A stretch of DNA of 6,198 nucleotides, from the NCBI GenBank assembly GCA_003551265.1, contig PUMG01000199.1:1-6198 (forward strand), given 5' to 3'. Origin of the DNA: Halovenus sp. (GTDB lineage: Archaea; Halobacteriota; Halobacteria; Halobacteriales; Haloarculaceae). The number at the start of each line of letters is the position of its first letter. The stretch's first letter is position 1. Below are positions 1-5,214 of the stretch, piece by piece. The position numbers and the translations under genes are program-made. Below the pieces are notes generated by a model. The model was given only the letters and a program-made list of their open reading frames with translations. It was not told the DNA's origin and searched no databases.

Positions 1-203
1 CGCTCGTCGAACAGGTCACTGGTGGCAATCCTCGCGTGTACGCCGACATACAGGCCGCCTTCGAGGGTGCGGACGACATAGCAACGATGGCTGCGGAACT
101 CGCAGATGCAGACCGCGAAACGTTCGAGTCACTGTATCGACGAGCACGATTTGGAGACCCACAGACGAGCGACGAAATGGAGGATGGAGAGGAAAACCCA
201 TGA
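1..203 (+). CDS. tyrA: Prephenate dehydrogenase, C-terminal end (5' truncated by window)
   Basis: The first complete codon is at base 3, and 66 codons remain before TGA at 201-203. The enzyme would oxidatively decarboxylate prephenate to 4-hydroxyphenylpyruvate in tyrosine synthesis. The identification rests on the segment LVEQVTGGNPRVYADIQ followed by an acidic helix and LYRRARFGDP. From memory this matches the C-terminal dimerisation region of haloarchaeal TyrA-type dehydrogenases, where an NP-x-YADIQ motif is usual. The NAD-binding Rossmann part and the catalytic His lie outside the window, so the call depends on this tail alone. The last 20 or so residues are very acidic (DEMEDGEENP), as expected for a haloarchaeal cytosolic protein. 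The stop codon overlaps the next start by 4 bases, which implies co-transcription and translational coupling. Confidence 0.7.
   Translation, partial: LVEQVTGGNPRVYADIQAAFEGADDIATMAAELADADRETFESLYRRARFGDPQTSDEMEDGEENP
186..192 (+). promoter_or_regulatory. Shine-Dalgarno site for the Rsm22-like gene
   Basis: The purine run GGAGAGG, with GAGG at 189-192, lies 7 bases before the ATG at 200 and inside the end of the upstream coding region. It fits the haloarchaeal anti-Shine-Dalgarno sequence. It supports the start at 200 and reinitiation by ribosomes ending translation at 203. Confidence 0.55.
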
Positions 204-1687
204 ACGAGCAACAACGCGAGCAGATAATCCAGAACGCGAAGTACCTCCAGAAGGTCCGGCCAATCGACCCGGAGGAGATATACGAGTACGTCGAGGGGAC
301 ACCACATCCAGCGACGGTTCGGCAGGTACTCCGCGAGCAGGCGTCCAGACTCGGTCTGCTCGAGCGCACAGACGGCTGTTTCGAGCCGGTCACTGAGGAG
401 TCGCTCTCGGTAGCGTTTCACGGTGTCGATGCAGTTCCCGAGAACATACCACGAGCAATCGAAGACGTGCTAGTCGAGCGGTTTGGTCCTGGTTGGCCCG
501 ATGGTAGCTCTGGGGAAACCCTCCGGTCGTCCATCCGGGGGTTCAAACAGCAGTATCTCGACGGAGCGTCGGTAACGTACGATGAAGACACAGCACTCGG
601 GTACGCTGTGTACCATCTACCAGCGTACTTCGCAACTGTCCAGTACGTCCTTGCGGACTTGCTCGACGATGGACTCCTCCCGAAACACCTCCGGATACTC
701 GACATCGGGGCCGGTGTTGGTGGGCCCGCCCTTGGTATCGACGCGATAGTTGGCGACAGTGCACTCGTCGAGTACCACGCCATCGAACCGAGTGCGAGCG
801 CAGACCTCCTCGAACGGCTGCTCGACCTGACCGGTCGGAACTTTCACTCACGGGTTCATCGCATCCCTGTCGAGGAGTTCGACCCGATGACTGCGCTCGC
901 GTCTCCGAACGGAGAGCGGAACAGCGACGAAACCGACAGCCCACCATTCGACGTGATCCTGTTCGGAAACGTACTCTCCGAGCTGGCGGATCCCGCCCAG
1001 GTGCTCGTCGAGTCGTTCTCCTGGCTCACATCCGATGGCACGGTCGTCGCGCTCGCGCCCGCTGACAGGAACACAGCAACGGGGTTGCGAGGAGTCGAAC
1101 GTCTCGCAGAGCAACAGGGAGGTGCAACAGTCTACGCTCCAACTGTCAGACTGTGGCCGAACGAACGACCGGAGAGCGAATCGTGGTCGTTTCGCCGTCA
1201 TCACGACCTCGCTGTCCCGAGCTTTCAGCGCCGCCTCGACGAAGGAGAGAGGACAGAAAGCGAACGAACGGCGGAGAACCAGCCAGCGGGTTCGGGAGAG
1301 TTCGTCAACGTCGACGTGCAGTATGCCTACTCACTGTTGCGTTGTGATGAACAGACGGCGGTGACAGCACGCCCCAGTCGCAGTCGAGTGGCGAAGATGG
1401 CAGACAGCGACCAGCACGTTACCGACCGGGTGGACTACGCGGCGCTCAAACTCAGCCACGACCTGGCCGAGTCGGGTAATCCACTGTTTCTGGTTGCTGA
1501 CGGAAGCCAGATGGTCGACCACTTCGCAGTACTCACGAGCGAGTCAGCGCTAAACCGCGACCTGCTGACTGCGGAGTACGGCGACTTGCTCCTGCTCGAA
1601 CGGGTGCTCGTGCTGTGGAACGACGACGAGAGCGCGTACAACCTCGTTGTTGACGAGGAGAGTATAGTCGAGCGGATACCGTCGTGA
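200..1687 (+). CDS. Rsm22-like SAM-dependent methyltransferase (small ribosomal subunit assembly)
   Basis: This 495-residue protein has the layout of haloarchaeal Rsm22-family proteins. Residues 1-63 look like a small winged-helix domain (YLQKVRPIDPEEIYEYVEG). The family signature AVYHLPAYFATVQYVLADL is at 136-154. SAM-binding motif I, LRILDIGAGVGGPALG, is at 164-179, an acidic residue follows in AIEPSAS (194-200), and a motif IV-like FGNVLSELAD is at 255-264. The C-terminal part (about 311-495) ends in a beta-rich segment (LLLLERVLVLWNDDESAYN). Mitochondrial Rsm22/METTL17 proteins help assemble the small ribosomal subunit and are proposed rRNA methyltransferases; that this protein does the same is inference. 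Only two cysteines are present (residues 60 and 382), so the metal or Fe-S cysteine cluster known in mitochondrial relatives is missing. A charged, low-complexity linker is at about 346-366. The start overlaps the upstream stop (ATGA). Confidence 0.75.
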   Translation: MNEQQREQIIQNAKYLQKVRPIDPEEIYEYVEGTPHPATVRQVLREQASRLGLLERTDGCFEPVTEESLSVAFHGVDAVPENIPRAIEDVLVERFGPGWPDGSSGETLRSSIRGFKQQYLDGASVTYDEDTALGYAVYHLPAYFATVQYVLADLLDDGLLPKHLRILDIGAGVGGPALGIDAIVGDSALVEYHAIEPSASADLLERLLDLTGRNFHSRVHRIPVEEFDPMTALASPNGERNSDETDSPPFDVILFGNVLSELADPAQVLVESFSWLTSDGTVVALAPADRNTATGLRGVERLAEQQGGATVYAPTVRLWPNERPESESWSFRRHHDLAVPSFQRRLDEGERTESERTAENQPAGSGEFVNVDVQYAYSLLRCDEQTAVTARPSRSRVAKMADSDQHVTDRVDYAALKLSHDLAESGNPLFLVADGSQMVDHFAVLTSESALNRDLLTAEYGDLLLLERVLVLWNDDESAYNLVVDEESIVERIPS

Positions 1688-1726
1688 GAGTGTCTGTTTG
1701 CAGGCGGTTAATTCTCCTGAATTGTG

Positions 1727-1750
1727 TTTAAATACCAATCAATATTTAAG
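1727..1750 (+). promoter_or_regulatory. Promoter of the receiver-PAS-LOV gene, with paired TATA-like arms
   Basis: Two TATA-like sequences stand 15 bp apart: TTTAAATA (1727-1734) and AATATTTAAG (1741-1750). The second is centred about 28 bp before the ATG at 1774 and follows CAATCAA, a plausible BRE. That predicts a leaderless or nearly leaderless transcript, common in haloarchaea. No Shine-Dalgarno sequence precedes the ATG, which agrees. The two boxes form a perfect 7-bp inverted repeat (TTAAATA / TATTTAA, 8-bp spacer). Confidence 0.6.
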
Positions 1751-1773
1751 CACACCCACCGAACTGTTATGGT

Positions 1774-2931
1774 ATGTCGGCTCCCAGTTCGATTCTAGTA
1801 CTCCACGTCGACGACGATCCCGGTTTTCGGGACGTTGCCGAAGTCGTTCTCTCTGAGGAGATGGAGAACATCGTCATCGAGAGCCTTCCTGCTGCAAGTG
1901 ACGGAATCGAGCGACTCGACGAGGGAGGTATCGACTGCGTCATCTCAGATTACGATATGCCAGGTATGAACGGTCTCGAGTTTCTGGAACACGTTAGCGA
2001 ACGCTATCCGGACCTTCCGTTTATTCTCTTCACTGGAAAGGGAAGCGAGGAGGTTGCGAGTGATGCTATCTCAGCGGGAGTCACCGACTACATCCAGAAA
2101 GGCGGTGGTCTCGACCGGTTTGTCCTGCTGGCGAACAGCATCCAGAACGCAGTTTCCCACGTACGAACCAGGCGTGCGCACCGTCGTCAGTACGAGGCTA
2201 TCGAAACGGCCGAAGAGGGGATTGCGATACTCGGCGACGAGAACAGGTTCAGTTACGTGAACCAGGCGTATGCGAACCTCTACGACTGCGACAGAGAGGA
2301 GTTACTCGACACGCACTGGTCGGAGTTTTATTCCGAGGAGGATGTCGAGTTTACGCGTGAGGTGGTGTTCCCGACAGTCGACAGTGAAGGCATCTGGCGT
2401 GGTGAAACGACAGAACGACGGCCAAACGGGGCGCTGCTGGTCGAAGACCACATCGTCTCCCGGACAGGGACGAACGACCTCATTCACATCATCCACGACA
2501 TCACTGACAAACATCGGCAAGAGGTCGAACTGTGGCGAAAGACGCGTGCGATGGAGAAAGCCCCCATCGGCATCGTCATCACTGAACCCACTCGGACCGA
2601 TAATCCACTCGTCTACGTCAACGAGGAGTTCGAAGCCCTCACAGGCTATTCGAGAGACGAAATTCTTGGCGAGAACTGCCGGTTCTTACAGGGAGAACAA
2701 ACGTGCGCGGAACGGGTGGAAAAGCTCCGAACGGCGGTCGACAACGAGGAGTACGTCGAGGTTGTCTTGCGGAACTATCGGAAAGACGGCACCGAGTTCT
2801 GGAACCGGGTAACGGTCGCACCCATCAGAGACGAGAGTGATACGGTGGTCAACTTCGTCGGATTCCAGGAGAACGTGACCGAGTGGGTGGACAACAGTGA
2901 CACACTCGAAGTCGCTTCGGAACCCGAGTAA
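1774..2931 (+). CDS. Receiver-PAS-LOV sensory protein (probable blue-light photoreceptor)
   Basis: This 385-residue cytosolic protein has three domains. The receiver (about 6-125) has the acidic pair D13/D14, phosphoacceptor D59 in SDYDMPGMNG, T87 and K109, so it should be phosphorylatable. A generic PAS domain follows (about 137-250, ending in IIHDITDKHRQE). The C-terminal domain (about 255-371) is a LOV domain: NCRFLQG at 301-307 holds photoactive Cys302, Arg303 and Gln306, with Asn334 (NYRKDG), Asn344 (FWN) and Gln365 (FVGFQ). These residues and their spacings (32, 10 and 21) equal those I recall for oat phototropin LOV2, so flavin binding and light-driven cysteinyl adduct formation are likely. 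Residues 372-385 are only an acidic tail, with no kinase, GAF or HTH output, so signalling presumably goes by protein contact. A redox role or a dark-only PAS is the main alternative. The next gene converges from the other strand. Confidence 0.85.
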   Translation: MSAPSSILVLHVDDDPGFRDVAEVVLSEEMENIVIESLPAASDGIERLDEGGIDCVISDYDMPGMNGLEFLEHVSERYPDLPFILFTGKGSEEVASDAISAGVTDYIQKGGGLDRFVLLANSIQNAVSHVRTRRAHRRQYEAIETAEEGIAILGDENRFSYVNQAYANLYDCDREELLDTHWSEFYSEEDVEFTREVVFPTVDSEGIWRGETTERRPNGALLVEDHIVSRTGTNDLIHIIHDITDKHRQEVELWRKTRAMEKAPIGIVITEPTRTDNPLVYVNEEFEALTGYSRDEILGENCRFLQGEQTCAERVEKLRTAVDNEEYVEVVLRNYRKDGTEFWNRVTVAPIRDESDTVVNFVGFQENVTEWVDNSDTLEVASEPE

Positions 2932-2944
2932 GGGTGACAAGCGC

Positions 2945-2972
2945 CGGCGAATACTGCCGACACCGTGTTTTA
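2945..2972 (+). terminator. Weak terminator-like hairpin between convergent genes
   Basis: CGGC (2945-2948) and GCCG (2956-2959) form a 4-bp stem with a 7-base loop. A T-rich run, TGTTTTAT (2966-2973), follows shortly after. It lies in the 38-bp gap after the LOV gene and overlaps the stop codon of the convergent gene. The stem is short, and the T-run may be the more important part for archaeal termination. Confidence 0.3.
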
Positions 2973-3722
2973 TAGCTTGTGCCGAAACGCACGGAGGGCA
3001 TTTCGCCCGGTTTCTGTCAGCGTCACCTGTTTCGTTCGGCCGACGGACTCGATTTTGATGTAGTTCTTCTCGACGAGTGGGTCGACGATTCGGTTGTTCA
3101 ACAGCGCGAATTTTGCCTTGTCGTTTGCTGGGTCCGACTGAACCATGAACGAGAGGTCGTTCTCCTCGGCGAACGTTATCAGGTCGCTCTTTTTCGGGGT
3201 GTAGACGTCGGTACTCGACGTCTCGATGTAGTCGAGAATCCGGACCTGGTCTCTGGTCGGTGTTCGCAGTGGATACGACGGTAGCTCTTCTGCGAGACGC
3301 ATGCCACTCGTTCGTGGAACCTCATCGACAGGGTGTGAGCGTGTCTTTGGATGGACATGGTATCCGCTGGCGTCGGTCGCCATACATGCGAGTGCGGCAC
3401 CGACGGCCGCGAGTTTCGGTCCGCTGGAGACGTTCACCCTGACGATGTCCTCGGTGTGACGGTCGATTATCGTCGTTACCTCACCCAGCACGTCGTAGAT
3501 GTCCCCGAGATCGACCTCGTATCGATGAACATCGATGCCGTGGTCTGTAAGGACAGACTCCAGTTCATCGTGATAGCACACACCCGAGAGCGCCGGGTCC
3601 GCAAGCAGATACAGCGTGTCGGCGTTGTACTCGATGACTGGCGCTGTAATTCGTTCGAGCTCGTATCCCAGCGGCGCAACGTGGACCTCCTCGATTGCCC
3701 GCAACGTCGACTTTCCTGTCAT
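2970..3722 (-). CDS. CARF-like/winged-helix transcriptional regulator (HFX_2341-type)
   Basis: This 250-residue protein has two parts. Residues about 8-130 form a Rossmann-like alpha/beta domain: a strand VHVAPLGYE (13-21), TLYLLAD (36-42), then IVRVNVSSGPKLAAVGAAL at 93-111. The NVSSGPK loop followed by a helix is the ligand-binding signature of CARF-type domains, as in Csa3. From memory the protein matches the haloarchaeal HFX_2341 family (DUF6293). Residues about 153-250 are a winged-helix domain: TRDQVRILDYIE, then FALLNNRIVDPLVEKNYIKIESVGRTKQVTLTETG with the wing near 226-238. CARF domains bind cyclic or linear nucleotides; ligand control of DNA binding here is inference, and no cas gene or CRISPR repeat lies in the window. 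The start at 3722 sits 30 bp from a TATA-like box on the same strand. It diverges from the small winged-helix gene at 3862. Confidence 0.75.
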   Translation of the reverse strand: MTGKSTLRAIEEVHVAPLGYELERITAPVIEYNADTLYLLADPALSGVCYHDELESVLTDHGIDVHRYEVDLGDIYDVLGEVTTIIDRHTEDIVRVNVSSGPKLAAVGAALACMATDASGYHVHPKTRSHPVDEVPRTSGMRLAEELPSYPLRTPTRDQVRILDYIETSSTDVYTPKKSDLITFAEENDLSFMVQSDPANDKAKFALLNNRIVDPLVEKNYIKIESVGRTKQVTLTETGRNALRAFRHKL

Positions 3723-3730
3723 TCACGATA

Positions 3731-3788
3731 GTACAATAAGTAACAATACTATAATTGTATCGATTGTTTGAATACAACAAATTGTATT
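3731..3788. promoter_or_regulatory. Array of ATTGT/ACAAT operator-like pentamers in divergent promoter region
   Basis: ACAAT occurs at 3733-3737 and 3743-3747, and ATTGT at 3754-3758, 3763-3767 and 3781-3785; ACAAC at 3774-3778 is a one-base variant. Most steps are 9-11 bp, close to one helical turn. Two pairs make inverted repeats: ACAAT-ACTATA-ATTGT (3743-3758) and AATACAA-CAAA-TTGTATT (3771-3788). The region is far more AT-rich than the flanking genes. It probably binds a regulator, possibly one of the two divergent gene products. Confidence 0.45.
3748..3755 (-). promoter_or_regulatory. TATA-like box of the CARF-like regulator gene
   Basis: On the - strand the sequence reads ATTATAGT, centred about 30 bp before the ATG at 3722. 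It implies a transcript with almost no leader. The box is flanked symmetrically by ACAAT and ATTGT, so a protein bound there would compete with TBP. Confidence 0.45.
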
Positions 3789-3806
3789 GAAAGTATTCAC
3801 ATAGTA

Positions 3807-3816
3807 CAGAAATATC
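3807..3816 (+). promoter_or_regulatory. Possible TATA box of the small winged-helix gene
   Basis: CAGAAATATC is the best TATA-like match upstream of the ATG at 3862 on the + strand. It predicts a start near 3838 and a leader of about 23 bases that would include the GGAG at 3848-3851, a weak Shine-Dalgarno site 10 bases before the ATG. The match is modest. Confidence 0.3.
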
Positions 3817-3861
3817 CCTCACCTGAAATACAGACTGTCGGAGAGACGGAGTTAGACCACC

Positions 3862-4224
3862 ATGACAGCCAGACAATCCACCACAGACGGCGGTCCCACG
3901 TCGGGTACAGAGAGCAGTGTCGACGACACGTCATCAGAGGAGGTGCTAGAGCTGCTGGGTGACGAGTACTCACGCCGGATACTGAAAGCGCTCGCGGAGG
4001 AGTCGATGAGCGCTCAGGAACTGCGCGAGACGACGGGCATCACGAAGGTGACCACCTATCGCCGGCTCGAACGGCTCGAAGACGCCGGTCTCGTCCAATC
4101 GGTCATCGTCCCCGACCGGAACGGCCACCATCACTCCAAGTTCTCTGTGGTCTACTCACAACTCTGTTTCGAGTTCGAGGCAGGGAGAATCGAACTGGTC
4201 GAGCGGACGGGTGACTCGTCGTAG
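3862..4224 (+). CDS. Small winged-helix DNA-binding protein (GHH-motif type)
   Basis: The protein has 120 residues. The first 26 are Thr/Ser/Gly-rich and probably disordered. A winged helix follows: helix 1 VLELLGDEYSRRILKALAEE (28-47), helix 2 SAQELRETTG (50-59), recognition helix TKVTTYRRLERLEDAGLV (61-78), and a wing VIVPDRNGHHHSKFSVVY (81-98) with the NGHH turn. The last 20 residues form a short strand-rich tail. It resembles the ArsR/HTH_20-like small regulators common in haloarchaea and has no effector domain. The His cluster H89-H91 could in principle bind metal, but no sensor site is evident. It is paralogous to the convergent gene at 4395-4781. The target is unknown; self-regulation or control of the divergent CARF-like gene is a guess from position. 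Confidence 0.8.
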   Translation: MTARQSTTDGGPTSGTESSVDDTSSEEVLELLGDEYSRRILKALAEESMSAQELRETTGITKVTTYRRLERLEDAGLVQSVIVPDRNGHHHSKFSVVYSQLCFEFEAGRIELVERTGDSS

Positions 4225-4237
4225 GAGAGTCCATATG

Positions 4238-4260
4238 ACAGGGTCGTGTATCCCTGTTTT
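4238..4260 (+). terminator. Terminator-like hairpin plus T-run after the first winged-helix gene
   Basis: ACAGGG (4238-4243) pairs with CCCTGT (4252-4257) across an 8-base loop and runs directly into TTT (4258-4260), 14 bases after the stop codon. Position and shape suit a 3'-end signal for the + strand gene. Confidence 0.5.
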
Positions 4261-4283
4261 CGACCGGTTGTGAACCACGTTAT

Positions 4284-4359
4284 AGGGATTATCGTACGTC
4301 ATCAGAGATGTCTCGCTGCAGATCGTGGCGAGAATCTCTGTCCAGGTACGATAATCCCT
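4284..4359. repeat. Long imperfect inverted repeat (76-nt hairpin) between convergent paralogues
   Basis: The outer arms AGGGATTATCGTAC (4284-4297) and GTACGATAATCCCT (4346-4359) are perfect 14-bp complements. After a 5-by-5 internal loop, CAGAGAT (4303-4309) pairs with ATCTCTG (4334-4340). After a one-base bulge (G4310), TCTCGC (4311-4316) pairs with GCGAGA (4328-4333) around an 11-base loop. In total 27 base pairs form. Neither side is followed by a T-run, so a simple terminator is doubtful. A small structured RNA, a protein-binding site, a processing site or the remnant of a small inverted-repeat element are the alternatives. Confidence 0.85.
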
Positions 4360-4394
4360 CTCTGAAAGTACAGAAGAGCCACTGCAGGACGTGT

Positions 4395-4781
4395 TTACTT
4401 GAACAACTGTGACGACACTCCGGATTCGTCCGGTTGTGTTACGGCAGCGTCGAACCCATCGCCGTCGATAGAGACAGTGAGACTCTCTGCGACTATCTGG
4501 TACTGTTCGCAGTGGTGACCGTTCGGGTCGAGGCGGAGAGAGGCTTCGACGATACCGGCGTCCTGTAACTCGTCCAGTCGGCGGTACACTGTCGCTTTCG
4601 ATATCTCTGCCTGCTCGATGATCTCGCGCCCCGTGAGAGTGTCGTCACCGAGAGCTGCCAGGACGCGCTGTGTGTAGGAGTCACCCAGCAGTGTGAGCAA
4701 CTCCTCTGCGTCCACCTCGGGTGATTCAGTTGTGTATACGCTGCTGGGTGATTTCGGAGGATGTGTTTCCAGGCTTGCCAT
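4395..4781 (-). CDS. Small winged-helix DNA-binding protein, paralogue of the convergent gene
   Basis: The protein has 128 residues. A flexible Ser/Pro/Thr-rich start (1-26) precedes a winged helix: LLTLLGDSYTQRVLAALGDD (28-47), TGREIIEQAE (50-59), recognition helix SKATVYRRLDELQDAGIV (61-78), and wing SLRLDPNGHHCEQYQIV (81-97). The core aligns without gaps and at the same residue numbers with the protein encoded at 3862-4224; I count 24 identities in the 51 positions 28-78, and both carry NGHH. The C-terminal tail (105-128) differs and is longer. This one has Cys91 where the other has a third His. No ligand domain is present. It is presumably a transcription regulator; its target is unknown. 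The two genes converge on the long hairpin at 4284-4359, which suggests an old inverted duplication or joint regulation. Confidence 0.8.
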   Translation of the reverse strand: MASLETHPPKSPSSVYTTESPEVDAEELLTLLGDSYTQRVLAALGDDTLTGREIIEQAEISKATVYRRLDELQDAGIVEASLRLDPNGHHCEQYQIVAESLTVSIDGDGFDAAVTQPDESGVSSQLFK

Positions 4782-4810
4782 ATCTGTACTGTCCCCCCAC
4801 TCACTACTGG

Positions 4811-4819
4811 TACAATAGG
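4811..4819 (-). promoter_or_regulatory. Possible TATA box of the second winged-helix gene
   Basis: On the - strand CCTATTGTA is centred about 34 bp before the ATG at 4781, giving a leader of only a few bases. The octamer GTACAATA (4810-4817, + strand reading) also occurs at 3731-3738, in front of the CARF-like gene. The leader holds a GGGGGG run near 4794-4799. Confidence 0.35.
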
Positions 4820-4859
4820 CTAGCTATGAAAACCGCACGCCAGACCACCATCTAGCTAT
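4820..4859. repeat. Direct repeat CTAGCTAT, 32 bp apart
   Basis: CTAGCTAT occurs at 4820-4827 and again at 4852-4859, about three helical turns apart, upstream of the - strand winged-helix gene. It contains CTAG, a tetramer that is rare in many haloarchaeal genomes. It could be a regulator-binding pair or the edge of an inserted segment. Confidence 0.4.
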
Positions 4860-4861
4860 AA

Positions 4862-5134
4862 CGAAAAGAAGAGCGTGGCGAACGAAGATTTCCTTTTCGC
4901 ACGGAAGCAGAAGGTAGAATTGTGAGCGAGCGAAGCGAGTGAGCAAGAGTTTCTCTCTGAGAAACAGTGACTGCTGTACTTTAGGACCTCACGTCCACGT
5001 ATCAGACGGCGGTTCCAGCACTGGGAGACCATCGGAAGACGGTTTCCGATGCTGACCGCCCGAATGTCGCCTCTGGCGCATGTTGGCAAGCCCACATCCG
5101 GTCACGAAGCCCCCTGCAACCCCAAACTCGTGAC
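4862..5134. other. Gene-free segment dense in inverted repeats: candidate structured RNA or decayed element
   Basis: The 531-bp gap 4782-5312 has no convincing coding frame. This part holds many short stems: CGAAAAG/CTTTTCG (4862-4868, 4893-4899); GTTTCTC-TCT-GAGAAAC (4949-4965); ATCGGAA/TTCCGAT (5031-5037, 5044-5050), enclosed with TTCCA/TGGGA (5013-5026) by GGCGGT/ACCGCC (5008-5013, 5055-5060; T5013 can pair in only one), which gives a three-way junction; ATG-CGCC/GGCG-CAT (5064-5081, one bulge); and GTCACGA/TCGTGAC (5101-5107, 5128-5134). A GAGCGA/GCGAAGCGAG purine repeat, common in haloarchaeal intergenic DNA, is at 4924-4944. No known RNA family (SRP, RNase P, tRNA) was recognised. Confidence 0.4.
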
Positions 5135-5187
5135 TGTCTACCGGTCTTTCGCCCTGTTTTCTCCCTTTGGTCGTGCGAAATCCCAGT

Positions 5188-5205
5188 TTGGTTTCAGAAA
5201 ACCAA
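5188..5205. promoter_or_regulatory. Operator-like palindrome next to the kinase promoter
   Basis: TTGGTTT (5188-5194) and AAACCAA (5199-5205) are a perfect 7-bp inverted repeat with a 4-base spacer, ending 3 bases before the TATA box. A dimeric regulator bound here would cover the BRE region and could block or recruit TFB. Confidence 0.45.
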
Positions 5206-5208
5206 TTC

Positions 5209-5214
5209 TTTATA
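5209..5214 (+). promoter_or_regulatory. TATA box of the histidine kinase gene
   Basis: TTTATA in the context TTCTTTATACC is a strong archaeal TATA box, with an A-rich BRE-like stretch before it. Transcription would start near 5237-5240, leaving a leader of about 75 bases before the ATG at 5313, unusually long for a haloarchaeal gene. Confidence 0.55.

Noticed and set aside
848..1204. Open frames on the - strand opposite the Rsm22-like gene
   Set aside because: They lie entirely inside a well-supported gene and lack acidic composition or any recognisable motif.
3731..3788. CRISPR leader or repeat array near the CARF-like gene
   Set aside because: The repeated units are only 5 bp with no spacers of constant length, and no cas gene is present.
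4284..4359. Reading the long hairpin as a bidirectional intrinsic terminator
   Set aside because: No T-run follows either arm, and a better terminator-like hairpin with a T-run lies just upstream at 4238-4260.
4924..4944. GAGCGA/GCGAAGCGAG purine repeat as a mobile-element end
   Set aside because: Such purine-rich runs are frequent in haloarchaeal intergenic DNA, and no matching inverted end or target duplication was found.
5008..5060. tRNA-like cloverleaf
   Set aside because: The three-way junction has no acceptor stem of 7 bp, no T-loop GTTCRA sequence in place and no anticodon arm geometry.
4856..5095. Open frame of 79 codons on the - strand
   Set aside because: It is rich in Cys, Ser and Arg with few acidic residues, unlike haloarchaeal proteins, and runs through several hairpins and the purine repeat. 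No family was recognised.
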